DNA of 64,000 nt from Siphlonurus alternatus (taxonomy: Eukaryota > Arthropoda > Insecta > Ephemeroptera > Siphlonuridae), in NCBI GenBank assembly GCA_949825025.1, contig OX463785.1:9301971-9365970 (forward strand). The letters are read 5' to 3'. A program made the translations under genes and the position numbers. The first letter of the stretch is position 1; every line of letters begins with the position of its first letter. Positions 34,641-46,667 of the stretch are shown in pieces. The notes beneath the pieces were generated by a model. The model made no database searches. It saw only the letters and a program-made list of their open reading frames with translations, and was not told the origin of the DNA.

Positions 34641-37242
34641 ATTATTACTGAGGGTACCAAAACGGCAGAATTGTGATTTTGTATTTTCCTAATATCGGCA
34701 CCCTTTTTATGGTATTACATTTCTTTTTTGTAACTTAGGGGAAATAAATTAATTACGGAATGTATAATGAAATCTCCTCAAATTTTAATGTCACATCATT
34801 CTAGGACAACGGTGTGCCATCGATGTAAAATTAATTAAATTATAAATCTAATTGTAATTGATTTAAACGTCTGTAAATGGGTATTGACTTGCTGCAATTA
34901 TAGAGACCCAAGTGAGCAAATCAAAACGATGCGAAACGAAAGTGATGCGAAACGCAAACATCGCGTATAATTGAATATTGATTGAATTAATTCGATGATT
35001 CCATAACGAAACCACTAATGGTTGAATGAAGTAAAATTTATATAGTTCCCAACCATTTGTAATTGAATTTCTCGCTATAATTAACATTTTCCACTTCGAG
35101 TCCTTCATTTCACCACGGATTTTGTAATTGACATTTTTTTAATTTACTCGATCTGCTCGTTCAGGACTAAAAATATCGCTAGAACGTAATTTTAATTCAT
35201 ATTTATGAGATTTCAGTTATTATATTTTTATTTCCATCTCATAAATTTAATGTTTATAATTGGTAAATTTTTTGTTTCGTTTCATAAAATAAATGAAATT
35301 TAGTTTCAATATGTTTTATTTACATTTCATTAAATATATTTTACTTGACAACTGCATTCTAACCATTGACATCATGTGAATTCGAGGTCGCTGCATGCTA
35401 ATAAAAAAAATGTTCAAATTTTTCCTGTATAATTATATTTATAAAATATAATAATTAATAATTTATAAAAAGTAAATATCTTTTACTAAAAATCTATATT
35501 ATTATCTTCAAACAGGAAATAAGTTATTATAATTACTACAATTGTAAATAATTTCAAGTATAATATTACCATATTATTAATACTTTTATAAACGGAAATA
35601 CAATGTGCTACGTTTTAAGTTTGCTATCTAATTTAACACCTAAGGGAGAAAACAATTACAATGTTTAATAATTTTACCATCACAAAACAACGTTGTATAC
35701 ATTAGCCGTAAGAGTTCTTCGTGAATTTCCTCCTTTCTCTCGGTGACATGCTAACGCGGTGAGAGTAAATCGGTGTGCATATAATTTGGTAAATTGTTGA
35801 AAAAAAATATGAAGAGTCGTGAGAATATTTTATTGATGTTCAATGAAGATGATGATCAAAGGACGCTTTTAAGTGAAAGTTTAGTTAAATTAGTAATAAA
35901 TATAAAAAACTCATTAGTCAACTATAATAAAATGCTTAATTTATGGTAATTTTGCAAAAAAAAAAAAATACAGTAAATATTAATTTAATAGTTTTATATT
36001 TAATTTTATATTAAAATTATAATTTTGATTTGAACTTATTTTTTCATATTATAATTTAATTTTTAGATTAAATTATTTAAAATATTATGTTTTATAGTTT
36101 TATATTAATTAATTCAATGAATAAATCAGAATGGCCTTTGATATCTGAAGTGGTCGATCACAAATATGTATGGTATTCCAAGGTTGGGGTATGCCAGGAG
36201 TTGTTAGACATAAGTTGGACATGTATGTAAATATTGAGTACATTACGAATTTAATGTAAATACCATTCACACTTCCTATAAAAAATATAGCATTAATCAT
36301 AGCAATTACCAAGGTACTTTTTTGTCACACGCTCTACAAAAGGAGGGGAGGGGGGGTGTCGTGTCGAATCTCACGCTTTAAGATATTTACGGGTCGGAAT
36401 GCCCTTCCCCCCTGGTAATGTAAGTGTTAAGGCTAATTAATATTCATTGTCTATTGACACAGAGTTAAAGTGATTAATCACCTGTTTACCACGATGTGTT
36501 GTTACACCTCAACCTTGAATATTGCAATTTAGTTAAATGCAGTAACATTATTCACTCAATGACCCTCATGCAGCAAGTTCAAGGATGCATACGATCCTCC
36601 CAGTTTATGGAATATCCCCACGTGTTTATATAATTTGCAAACCTCTACAGCGGTCAAGTACTACGATGTTACATCTCAACAACATACTTAACTGTCGTAG
36701 CCGGAAGTGCAAAATTTTCCTTCCTTACTCTTATTGGAGTGTACTGTAAATAACAAATTAATAAAAAAAAAATTACTTTGATTTTACTTTAGCTTAGATC
36801 TTAGACAATTTTATAGTCATGGGCTTAGCACTTTATATTGAAAATTGTTATATAATATTATGCATAGAAGGTGCCTTGTAGTTTTGCTAGCTCAAGTTCA
36901 AATATCATCCAAGCTATATAATGAAATATCTGTGTATAGAATTAATAGGTAAATATAGAAGCTAAAAGTACAACATTCTGAACTGTGCTGTAACAAAACT
37001 TTTCAAATTTAAAGATGAGAAAATAATTAGTATCAAAATCGTCTTTGCATTTCTGCATGTCTGTCTTGGAGAAACGTATTGATTTTTTTTAATTCATTCA
37101 ACCCATTAACCATAACAATTTTACTGTAAATAATTAAATATACAAACATCTTCCGGCTGCTACATAGCAGTTGACAGCACTGTACATTCCATTAAAAAAA
37201 TAAATTTCCGATCCGTCCATGTATAGCCGGATCGTATATTTT

Positions 37243-37330
37243 TATTTAAAAGGAGAGTGTATCGTCGTGTTCAGAGCAATCTTTGCGTCGTGCAGATTAC
37301 GTGGAATCGTGTTTCCCAGTGACGTAAGTT
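37243..37330 (+). promoter_or_regulatory. Candidate plus-strand core promoter and short first exon
   Basis: TATTTAAAAGG at 37243 is followed 30 bp later by TCAGAGC, matching an arthropod initiator with the A at 37273. A donor, GTGAC followed by GTAAGTTG, lies at 37324, so a noncoding exon of about 51 nt is predicted with no ATG in it. The patch is GC-richer than its flanks. No downstream exon was identified. Confidence 0.3.
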
Positions 37331-39369
37331 GTAGATCAGTTGTGCAGTTTGAACGCGCTTGGAATACGTAATTTAGCAATTATATATAACTATGACGTGT
37401 GCTTAGCTTTGTATTATATTGATGTTACTGACAAAAGAATATTACTTTATAATATAAACTTATAAATAAAATTAAAGTTTATTATTTTTTTAAATTAAAT
37501 TTTTTAAATATATACTCTTTTTAATTATACTTTTTTTAATTATATTTGTTGTATATAATTAGCATTAAAATAAAGTTTATTATTAAGCTCTATGCCCTAG
37601 TTACTAAAGTGCCAAATAGGTGATTATTAGGGACTGGATTTTTAAGCTGTAAAAACCTCTTAATTTAAGCGCTTAATTAAGCCTGATACGGCTTTTTGGT
37701 TGTTATTGCATATTTGCAAAGAAAATACCATAAAATATGTTTAAAATATTATTTACGATAGAATTTACATTTGTAAATACCTAAATTATTGTCACGTGAA
37801 AGCAATTACGCACGATGATTGGATAAAAATTGGACAAATTTACGCGCGAAAGTTGAAAATTGGCGATCGTAAGTGCACCATAGTAACTAGAGCCACCATG
37901 AGGAGAAAAGTCGGGGCATTATACAACTTTTTTTTTACCAAATACCTCACACTATATCAAAATTGATTGACTTTTCCTGCATTTTGTGAAAAAAGTGCAT
38001 GTTAAGCCGAAAAGAGTGCGTTTTAAGTCTTAAAAAACACATTTTGTTGTTTTAAGCCGTAAACCCTAAATTAAGCTTTTTTAAGCTGTAAAAAAGATGC
38101 TATTTTTGGCCATAAAAATGAATGATTCGTGGACATCTTTCATTAGTTTTGATGTGCTATTAATTTCTAAAAATCGTTACAGCTTAAAAATCCAGTCCTT
38201 GGTGATTATGTATATGGCTATTAAAAGCGTGGTTTCAATTTTACTATTATGCATATTATGCCCTTGAAAAAAATACCTTAAAATGCCGAATTTCGGCTTT
38301 GAAATCTCACTTCTTGCATATTAAATTAACCTCAAAAAAAAAAACTTGTTTAACAAATGCGCATCGGACGCTGGTATCAATAAACTTATTATGGACTGAT
38401 GTTATTGATGTTAAAATATAATAAAAAAAAATGCATAAATTGTAAAATATACTAACGTTTGTCCATCCGTATGGAGAATACATGGCCACAAAACATAAAA
38501 CTAATGAGACTGATGTATAGCTCTGTTCTTAAACCCTTGTACCATAGAGCCTTTATTGGAAATGCTCTATGGTTGTACTGTAATCCTACACAGTACAAGT
38601 TGTACTGTGTAGGATTACTGTCCATGCACATCTTCTTTACGTATACTGGACATATAATAAGGTCGATCGAGTGCAGAAACTGCAGTCTGAGCAGGGGTTC
38701 ACGAACAAACATTAGAGCTTCTTTAAAATTACAAGCCAAGACAACTTAATTTTCAATAATGTGACATCATTATACATTTGCATGTCGTCAAAGCGTTTTT
38801 TTGTTCAGTTTCTTTTGTCTAAATTCTGATTTTGAAATTTGTACATTTATATAAATTTATAAGGTATTGTTATAGACTGTAGGAAAAATACGATATACTT
38901 ACAAAATAATTATTTTACCTGGATTTTATTAAAAATTACAAATAATTATTTACAATATTAACATGTTATACACAAATAAACATGATTGAGCATAACAAAA
39001 ATAATAGAATAATAATGACTATATAATTATTTACATATAATATTTATAATAGAAAATAAGGAACTTAAAATTTAATTTGGCAAAAATATTATACAGAGCA
39101 ATTTAATACATTTATTAACATATGTATGAGATACATTAATTGGCAATAAGCATTTGTTTTTTGTTGTTAATAATTAATTTTCCATGGGTTTGATGAAATT
39201 CCACAATGTATAATATCATAGTAATGTCAAAATGTAGATATATAAAATGAAGGTATCAACCAAAGATCATACTAGACTAGAATCATGACTATACAATAAA
39301 CTTGTTTATATTGTAGATATGAACGTTTCAAATAATTTGTTTAGAGTGTCTACATTATTCACCACATTA
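37331..39369. other. Noncoding DNA right of the candidate promoter
   Basis: 37610-38200 has scattered imperfect repeats of TTAAGC(C/T)GTAAA and 'TTTTAAGC' words (for example 37650, 38026, 38065, 38178), and its two ends carry the inverted pair GGACTGGATTTTTAAGCTG / CAGCTTAAAAATCCAGTCC, so 37631-38200 is probably a decayed element of about 570 bp with inverted ends. Confidence 0.4.
38580..38620. repeat. Perfect palindrome around GTAATCCTACACAGTACAA
   Basis: A near-perfect hairpin of about 19-bp arms. A smaller inverted pair (ATAGAGC...GCTCTAT) lies just left at 38546-38571. The right flank CTGGACATATAATAAGGTCGA through CGAGTGCAGAAACTG matches, inverted, the sequence at about 60203-60232, so a dispersed repeat is present. 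Confidence 0.65.
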
Positions 39370-39768
39370 ATAAGGTAGAGATAACACGCCCAATGTTAAT
39401 AAAACTCCCATTCATGAAAATTATGAAAAAAATTTAAAATGTTCTCATACCTTCTCAGCAGGTAAAATATCAGGTACTCAAAAACGAGCAAGTTTTCGAG
39501 TTATTAATATTTAAAGTTGACTAATTTAACATGGAAGTTCCATTTCTCCATTATTAATTTCTAAAGTTGACTAATTTAACATGGAAGTTCTATTTCTCCA
39601 TGTTAAATTAGTCAACTTTAAAAATTAACAACTCGAAAACTAGCTCGTTTTTGTATACCTGATATTTTACGTACTGATAAGGTATGTAAAGGAGAACATT
39701 TTAAATTTTGTTCATAACTTTTATGAATTGGGATTTTTATTAACATTAACATGTTATCTCTACTTTAA
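39370..39768. mobile_element. TTAA-type foldback element, copy 2
   Basis: Sister of 15201-15575, sharing GGTAGAGATAA ends, AAAATTATGAAAAAAATTTA, GCAGGTAAAATATCAGGTA and TCGAGTTATTAAT blocks. Its left end has mutated from TTAAGG to ATAAGG. Its centre has a local tandem duplication of about 55 bp (TAAAGTTGACTAATTTAACA twice on the left arm), so the hairpin has an unpaired bulge. Confidence 0.75.
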
Positions 39769-40872
39769 AATACATAATATGGTGGCGACATCATTGATTG
39801 AGTTGTTAAAATAAATTTTGTCGTTTCAACAAAAGCTCCATTTAAGTCATAAGTCTTGAAAAGTCTTTGATCTTAATTAACATTATTATGAATCAACAAA
39901 ACATTTTATGAAAGTATAATTATTAAACATATTAATTGTTAATTATTTTTTTGCTAATATATATTACAACCGTTTTTTTATTGTTGCCACTAATATAATA
40001 TGTACAGGATTTTTTTTAGTTATGATTTATTTTTTATCTGCTATATATATATTATTCAATTATTGATAGAACATGGAAAATTAAAATTAAATCTTGTTAT
40101 AAATTTCTATTTATTAAAAATATTAAAAAAATACATTGATGAAGTTCATTTATCAAAATTTAATTATGAAACGATTACATAAAGTTTAATTTATTTGATG
40201 GCATGCATGTTAGGGAGTTTTCCTGTAAATCTAAAATTAATAATCATATTTAATATTTTTATAATTGATAAAATTTATATAAATCTTATTAGGTATAAGT
40301 TAAGAGGTATCTTTAAACAGACTATTTCATTGTTATTCCATAATTTGAGAAATACTATCAAAATATTTAATTCAATTGCTAAACAGAATCGGTTCTAGAA
40401 AGGGTAAACAACCCTATTTTAACGCTAAAACAGATAGACTTTCGATTATCAATGCATTGTATTCAACTATTAATATTAAATTAATTTGATATTTAACTGT
40501 TTAATAATCGGATGAAACTGTTGTTATTAAATCTAAAGACAAGACTAGATTGATTATATTAAACTAAACCGGAAGCAAATTTTCATCCACACACATAAGA
40601 ATATAAGTGACAATATAATCAATATAATGCTATCAAATCTTACCATAAGCAATGTACATTTTATGATGCTGCATATATGTATAATGTTCTTAAAACTAAT
40701 GGTAACTTTTTATGTAAGTCATACATGCATATCATGGCATAATAAGCAGAATTTACTGCTTTAAATTGACACCAATATTTTTTCATAATAATAGGAGCTA
40801 TAATGTACAATTAACTTAAATCCTGCATCAATATCATGCAGATTATCATGCTAGTTAACAACTAATTTGAAA

Positions 40873-41176
40873 CTGAACAACCTGTGTGGCTTTTTTTTAT
40901 TATTATTATTATTATTTTTTTTTTTCATATTTGAATAAAGGACCTCGATTTTTTCTTTGATGTTTTGCATATTTTTAAAACTTTCTAACACCCTTAAAAT
41001 CCGGCTGCAAAATGCTGTGACGTCATAGTCATGCAAATACTTAACACGCAAGCGTGGGGAAAGACGTTGCATGGCCATGACGTTTGTCTTTCTTCTAAAT
41101 AATATTGAGAAAAAATACAAAATTAAAATACTTGTAATGAAAATTCAATGAAGAAATGTCATGCAGGCTGTTCGGT
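40873..41176. mobile_element. Foldback element with (T/C)GAACA(A/G)CCTG ends
   Basis: The left end TGAACAACCTGTGTGGC pairs with the right end TCATGCAGGCTGTTCGG. A polyA/T (ATT)n stretch lies near the left arm. The block GTCATGCAAATACTTAACACGCAAGC (41028 onward, shown in parts) recurs with changes at 26930. TGACGTCA is at 41018. Confidence 0.45.
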
Positions 41177-41893
41177 AACAAATAATTTCAGAATAAAAAA
41201 TAAATTTCAAATATTGAGGTGAATATTGTTTAAAAAAATACAGTATTAATTTATCACTAACATTTTAGTATTAAAGGTGGGTATGTTTACTGTATGTTTT
41301 ATATAGCCAAATATATAAATATATACAGTATATTAAGGCATGAACAATTACAGTATTTGAGTTCAATTGTTATGGCCTGATTACATAAAAATTCGTTAAA
41401 ATTTATGTATAATATTTTGGCCACAGTTTTGGTCAACAATTTTCTTCTGATTTTGTATTACATTTTTTTTTAAAGTAACAATATCACAAACACAGTACGT
41501 TTATTTTTATTGCTCATTTCAACTTTTTTTTTAGCATTTTATATCGATTATCAAATTATTAATCGTTATACTTTTGGTACATTAATTATGAATTTAATTT
41601 TCATAATTTTTACTGTAGAAAAATAGAACAAAATTATAGAAAAATTTCATTGTTTTGAAAGAATTATTTAAATATTTATAATATATATTTTATTATTTGA
41701 ATTATGTACAATTTTTAACTTATTTCACATTTGTTAAATTTTGTTTAAAAAATTTACTGTGGGAATTTCAAAATTTTGTTTTGTAGATGCTTAGCATTTT
41801 TTTCAATAATATAATCAAAATAAAGTAATAAATTAATAAAATTATTGCTCGAATAAAATTGTTTCTAAAGAAGAAAATACTCTTGGACACATT

Positions 41894-42036
41894 GGGGGAC
41901 ATTACCGAAGCACTTTAACCCCCACTTTAGCCTCGATTTTTATCCCTGGTGCTAAACCATGTTTGGCCCCTGGTTTAGCACCAGGGATAAAAATTGAGGT
42001 TACAGTGGGGGTTATAGTGCTTTGTGAATGTCCCCC
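41894..42036. mobile_element. Foldback element, ATTCACAAAGCACTTTAAC family, copy 2
   Basis: A 143-bp copy with GGGGGACATT and AATGTCCCCC ends flanked by ATTG on both sides, a possible target duplication. It lies about 165 bp downstream of the stop codon of GMC gene 2, so it may fall in the 3' untranslated region and form a hairpin in the transcript. Confidence 0.75.
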
Positions 42037-42201
42037 ATTGTTTTCTCAAAACCAACATTATTTAAAATAGTTCAATATGCCATAAACCTGCAAATGGGTG
42101 AATTTGTTATACAGTGTACTGTTATAATTGAGAACGAACAATAAAAGGGTAATTATGATATTTTGGCCAGATTTATATTGTAATTTTAATTCACCTTAAA
42201 A

Positions 42202-44094
42202 TTAGTTATATCTTTCACCAGATTTTAAGCCTACTCCCCAATCTTCCTTAATTAAATCAGAACCCTTCTCACCTATCATAATCACAGGTGCATTTGTGTT
42301 ACCACTTGCAATAGTTGGCATGACTGAAGCATCAATAACCCTCAACCCTTGTACTCCATACACTCTTAGCCTAGGATCTACCACTGCCATACCGTCTGAA
42401 GGCGGTCCCATTTTTGCTGTCCCCACAGGATGATAAATTGTCATTGAAAAATGTCTAATACAACATTCCCAGTATTCATCTGATCCAAAGTCAAGTTGCT
42501 CACATCCAGGCATAGGAATATTATGTAATCTGGTACCAAATTGTTTGAAAGCTCTTGATAAACCTAATTGTACTGCAATTTTAACACCTTCTCGTAATGT
42601 TGCTAAATCAAATGGTTCATCAAAATAATTAGGATCAATATATGGATATTTAAATGGATTAGAACTTTTTAATCTAATAACACCTCTAGATCTAGGTCTT
42701 AATAATAATGGTATAATTGTAAATGCATCTTTATTTGCAATAGGTTTATAAACAGTACGGTATACTGTATCTGTTAATCCTAATATTTTTCTAACTCTAG
42801 CACCATTATCTGAATTAACTGAAGCTGGTGCAAAATGAAATTGTATATCTGGATGATCATAACTTAAATTTTGTGCTAATGGTGTTCTTATAAATCCTAA
42901 ACCTTCTACACCACCTAATAATGTCATTGGACCTCTTTCATTTAATACATAATTCATTGTAATTGGTATTGCATTTAATCTATCTTGTACTATTGCTAAT
43001 GGTTTATCAATAAGAAATGTTAAACCACCCATTCCAACATGATCTTGTAAATTTGAACCAACTCCTGGGGAATCTACAATAGTTCTTATTCCATGTGAAT
43101 GTAAATGTTCTTTTGGTCCTATACCGGATAACATTAATAAATGTGGCGATGTTACAGCACCAGCACTTAATATAACTTCTTTTCTTGCTTTCACAATTTG
43201 TCTTTTACCATTTCTAACAAATTCAACACCATATGCTCGTGTTGTTATTGGATCTATTAATATTTTTGTAACTTGTGCAAACATACCAACATGTAAATTT
43301 TTACGTGTTCTTACTGGATGTAAAAATGCTTTTGAACTTGAGCATCTAGAACCTCTTCTTAATGTTCCTTGTGCTACCATAAATCCAGTTTGTTGAGCAC
43401 CATTTATATCTCTTTCGTCATAACCCATTTCTGTACCTGCTTTAACAAAAGCAATAACCAATGGAGTTCTAAATGGTGCTTCTTGTATTGTTAAATAACC
43501 ACCGGTTGAATGATATGGTGTTCTTGCTAAATATGGATTACGATTATCTTCTGATTTTTTAAAATAATATAATGCATTATCATAACCCCAACCTGGATTA
43601 CCTAATTCTTCCCAATGATCATAATCACGTTTATTACCACGTACATATAACATATAATTAAGTACACTTGAACCACCTAAAACTTTACCACGTGGCCAAT
43701 TACAACGTCCATTATTCATTGCTAAACATGCTTGACCATTTGGTTCTGTTTTATATTTCCAATCTAACGTACTTAATTGTAAATACGCAGCTAACGAAGG
43801 CACGTCAGAAACTTCATTTTCTTGTCCTCCTGCTTCTAACAATAAAGTTTTCCACTCGGGCACTTCACTGAGTCTACTGGCGACTACGGCACCAGCTGAA
43901 CCGGCACCAATCACCACAAAGTCGTACTCTGGAAGAATGTTAGGACGGTCAAAGGGTCGTCCTTCAGGGTCCATGACGTCATATCGGTAGTAAGCAAGAC
44001 CGACGATGAGAAGTGGTAAGGTCCATAATCCGGTCCCAAGGATGGAAAATCCAACCTTGAGAGCGGCAGCGGCAACAATGCTGGGGATGATCAT
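42202..44094 (-). CDS. GMC oxidoreductase 2 (glucose dehydrogenase [FAD, quinone]-like), N-terminally anchored or secreted
   Basis: This intact 630-codon frame encodes a second GMC-family flavoenzyme. Residues 2-37 are strongly hydrophobic and form a signal-anchor or a long signal peptide before a linker. The Rossmann motif GAGSAG is at 63-68 with LLLEAGG at 84-90. Signature 1 (RGKVLGGSS) is at 135-143 and signature 2 (GAVTSPH...SGIGP) at 312-327. The catalytic pair is H555 ([10 protein letters not shown]) and N599 (SGNTNAP), the His-Asn arrangement common in insect GMC enzymes. From recalled family knowledge the overall sequence, with its ILPEYDF start and DHVGMGG and [10 protein letters not shown] segments, resembles the clustered GMC enzymes of flies; this was not checked by search. 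The start is fixed by an in-frame TAA six codons upstream and an ACAACAATG context. The coding part has no intron. The substrate is unknown. Confidence 0.95.
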   Translation of the reverse strand: MIIPSIVAAAALKVGFSILGTGLWTLPLLIVGLAYYRYDVMDPEGRPFDRPNILPEYDFVVIGAGSAGAVVASRLSEVPEWKTLLLEAGGQENEVSDVPSLAAYLQLSTLDWKYKTEPNGQACLAMNNGRCNWPRGKVLGGSSVLNYMLYVRGNKRDYDHWEELGNPGWGYDNALYYFKKSEDNRNPYLARTPYHSTGGYLTIQEAPFRTPLVIAFVKAGTEMGYDERDINGAQQTGFMVAQGTLRRGSRCSSSKAFLHPVRTRKNLHVGMFAQVTKILIDPITTRAYGVEFVRNGKRQIVKARKEVILSAGAVTSPHLLMLSGIGPKEHLHSHGIRTIVDSPGVGSNLQDHVGMGGLTFLIDKPLAIVQDRLNAIPITMNYVLNERGPMTLLGGVEGLGFIRTPLAQNLSYDHPDIQFHFAPASVNSDNGARVRKILGLTDTVYRTVYKPIANKDAFTIIPLLLRPRSRGVIRLKSSNPFKYPYIDPNYFDEPFDLATLREGVKIAVQLGLSRAFKQFGTRLHNIPMPGCEQLDFGSDEYWECCIRHFSMTIYHPVGTAKMGPPSDGMAVVDPRLRVYGVQGLRVIDASVMPTIASGNTNAPVIMIGEKGSDLIKEDWGVGLKSGERYN

Positions 44095-44180
44095 TGTTGT
44101 GGGTGTGTTCTCTTAGCTCGGAGCTTCTTCTAGGTCGAAATTCATTCTTTAAGCTGCGACTCAGGTGTTTATCAGGTGAT
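44095..44180 (-). other. 5' leader exon part of GMC gene 2
   Basis: The leader runs from the splice acceptor to the ATG, 86 nt. On the minus strand the acceptor reads CAATGTTTACAG at plus 44181-44192, preceded by a TACTAAT branch-point match at plus 44199-44205, about 17 nt upstream. This is one of the best splice acceptors in the window and shows that the promoter and first exon lie further right. Confidence 0.8.
44113..44145 (-). promoter_or_regulatory. Upstream open reading frame in GMC gene 2 leader
   Basis: A ten-residue reading frame (MNFDLEEAPS then TAA) lies in the leader and is in frame with the main ATG, with six sense codons between its stop and that ATG. Such a uORF can lower or condition translation of the main frame. 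Stop readthrough would add an N-terminal extension, but nothing in the sequence shows that this happens. Confidence 0.5.
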
Positions 44181-44782
44181 CTGTAAACATTGAGAAATAT
44201 TAGTACTTGTAATTACAAAAAAACAACAACATATTTTAGCAAGTTTTAAGAAAAAAATAAAAATATTATTTTAATACGTTTATAATTTAAACATTATTAA
44301 ATAATATATATTTTTTAATTCTTTTTAATTTCTAAGAAATCTTTTTTTCCTTTTTAAATTACATTTAGAAGACATTAATAATTATAATATTGTAATATTA
44401 ATTATATTTGTGTCTAAAAATTTATAAAATGAAAAGAATAATGTTTCTGTTAAGTGCTAGACCGCAATGAATTGTCCCTTTGCAGTGATCGGAAGCAAAT
44501 TATTGTTATCAAATATAAATAATAATTAAATAAGTTAAATCGTTATATGAACTATGAAGAAAAAAAAAAGTCAAAATTCACATTTTCGTTTCTGTTTTAA
44601 AGTTATTACAGTATAGTAATTATCATTGTATCACAATATAATACTTTGGTACTTTAATGAAAATATATCAATAATAATATTAAAGAGAATGATCATTTTG
44701 AAATATTGTAATAAATTGAATTAAAAATCAATTTAATTTCCAGACGTGAATAATTAGTGCATTATAAGAAGGTGATGAAGTC

Positions 44783-45001
44783 ATGACTCGAAGGGAAATG
44801 ATTACGCAAAACATCAACAAAAAAGAACGTAAAAAATGTGACAACACATGTTACGTCCTCAGTACGGAACTAAATCGTCCAGTAATTACTCTGGAGAAAG
44901 CAGCTGTGGCCTTCCCGCGGCCTCCAGGCAACAATGACAGCACAATCCTCAGGCAATTTCGAATCCAATTGATTACCACTGCCATCTATTATTACCGCTA
45001 G
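44783..45001 (+). other. GC-richer island with a 72-codon open frame, unrecognised
   Basis: An island of near-balanced composition in AT-rich DNA about 0.7 kb upstream of GMC gene 2. The plus-strand frame starts MTRREMITQN and ends with TAG. It has no recognised domain, signal peptide or membrane segment. It may be a conserved regulatory element, an exon of another transcript, or chance. Confidence 0.25.
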
Positions 45002-45491
45002 TGTTTTGTTATCTATGTGTATGAAATATTAGGGGGGTTTAATATCTTTATCGAACATAATAATTTTTATTTAATAGGACAGTAGTAGTCTTCTAATCAA
45101 GTTTATAGAATGTGATATAAGTAAATAAATAAAAATTAATTTTAAATTATAATCAAGATAATACATGATAAATTGAAATAAATTAAATATTATATACGTG
45201 TATACTTATAATAAACAGATGTGAATTTGAAGTAAAAGGAACCATTCAACGAGATATAGCAGTTGACAAATGCACATAAAATATTTGAAGTCACTTTATA
45301 TAGAAGTGCAGTTATCACATGGAACTTATTTATAGCCTGACAATTTTTTGCATCAAATTTAGTAGTAGATATTGTTAAATTTGTATATTAAAAAATTCTA
45401 AACTGTATAATAAGTTCGTGTTAACGCATGTTCGAGAAACTCAGCTTTTATAAAACGTACAGAAAGAAAGAAACTCCAGTACAATATTATC

Positions 45492-45550
45492 TCCCATAAT
45501 GGCACTTCACTTACATTTTTTTAAATGTGGGTGAGTGCCATTATTTGGGA
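45492..45550. repeat. Palindrome with adjacent diverged tandem duplication
   Basis: CCCATAATGGCACT at the left pairs with AGTGCCATTATTTGGG at the right. The right half (GGGTGAGTGCCATTAT) is followed about 147 bp later by GGGTGAGTACCATTAT, and TTATAATGTTAAGATCCGGT occurs at 45608 and again at 45787, so a block of 150-180 bp has been tandemly duplicated. Confidence 0.55.
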
Positions 45551-46268
45551 ATTATGTACTCAATTTTTTTATTTTAAAAACGCAAGTCTCTTCAGCATAA
45601 AAAAAAATTATAATGTTAAGATCCGGTAAATATGCAAATACACAGGTTGTTTATTAAATCATGTTATTTAAATAGGGTGAGTACCATTATACGGGAATAA
45701 GTGTGTAGTACGAATTGTTAATTGAAAGAAAGTCTTCCAACCTTTTTTTCCATACCATTTATTTTAATCAGTATTAAAAATTTACATTATAATGTTAAGA
45801 TCCGGTAATGCAAGTACACTCATGGTTGCATATTTATCGTATGACATTGCACTTGGGTGAGCTCGAAGGCCTTTTATGTTTTGTTACTTTCTCCCTGATG
45901 TGCGCTTCGAACTCACTTTTTCTTCATTGTTACCATTGGTCGTTTGAACTTAATCTACAGTTCATTTCATGAATACATCACCGTGATTCGCAGTTTCCTT
46001 TTACTACTTTACAATGTAGTAAATTATTCAATTAAATTCTTCAGTAGCTCTTCATATATAATAAAAATAATTTTATAGTAAACAAATTGAATTTTTTATT
46101 TAGTATTATGTATATTTATTAGACTAGAAATAATATTACAATACGATATTTAATCGAAATTTGTTTAATTTTGTATTGTATATTTTATGCATTCATTATT
46201 TCAATAAGATATATGCATGCATGTACGTTGTTTATATTACAAGCTTCTTCAGGATACCCCATGGAGAG

Positions 46269-46320
46269 GAATTCGGCGTGTGCTCAAAATAAATTATTAT
46301 TTTGAGCACACGCCGAATTC
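46269..46320. repeat. Perfect palindrome with 24-bp arms
   Basis: GAATTCGGCGTGTGCTCAAA and four further bases pair exactly with their complement across ATTA. A truncated repeat of the end (CGAATTC) follows at 46320. Confidence 0.85.
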
Positions 46321-46337
46321 CGAATTCTTTATCAACC

Positions 46338-46667
46338 AATGGACAACATATGTATGAAAAAATTTTATTGCAGAAATGAATAGATGGTACCAAATTATGA
46401 TACTTTGAATTTCTTCAGATTTTTTTCAAACCCGAATTTTTAAATAATTATTGAAAGTCCTGTGATTTCAGTTGGCACCCCTGCAGCCTTAATAAAAAGG
46501 ATAGAGACTGGACGCCTATTGACGCCTCCAGGGGGCGTGGCCGCACTTTCAATAATTATTTAAAAATAGTTCTGGGTCTCAAAAAAATCTGAAAGAATTC
46601 AGAGTAGCATAATTTGGTACCCTCTATTCATTTCTGCAATAAAAAATTTTCATGTATGTTGTCCATT
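46338..46667. mobile_element. CRE-hairpin family, copy with AATGGACAAC ends
   Basis: Terminal inverted repeats AATGGACAACATA flank the family arms (TTGCAGAAATGAATAGA, GGTACCAAATTATG, ATTATTGAAAGT). The centre differs, with GC-rich CCTCCAGGGGGCGTGGCC at about 46525-46542 instead of the CRE palindromes. Confidence 0.7.

Larger units (their letters stand above)
33251..37242. other. AT-rich noncoding DNA with retroposon tails
   Basis: Holds the tails near 34.2 and 34.7 kb and the dispersed motif at 34.6 kb. A slightly GC-richer unique stretch at 36450-36720 contains GATTAATCAC and CCGGAAGTGC, possibly regulatory. A G-run/C-run pair flanks 36336-36413. The 33795-34046 frame (83 codons) is hydrophobic and low-complexity and is not called. 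Confidence 0.5.

Noticed and set aside
38452..38749. Overlapping 95- and 96-codon frames on both strands
   Set aside because: Mirror frames produced by palindromic sequence, with no family resemblance.
43668..43871. 67-codon frame on the plus strand
   Set aside because: Antisense shadow of the GMC gene 2 coding sequence.
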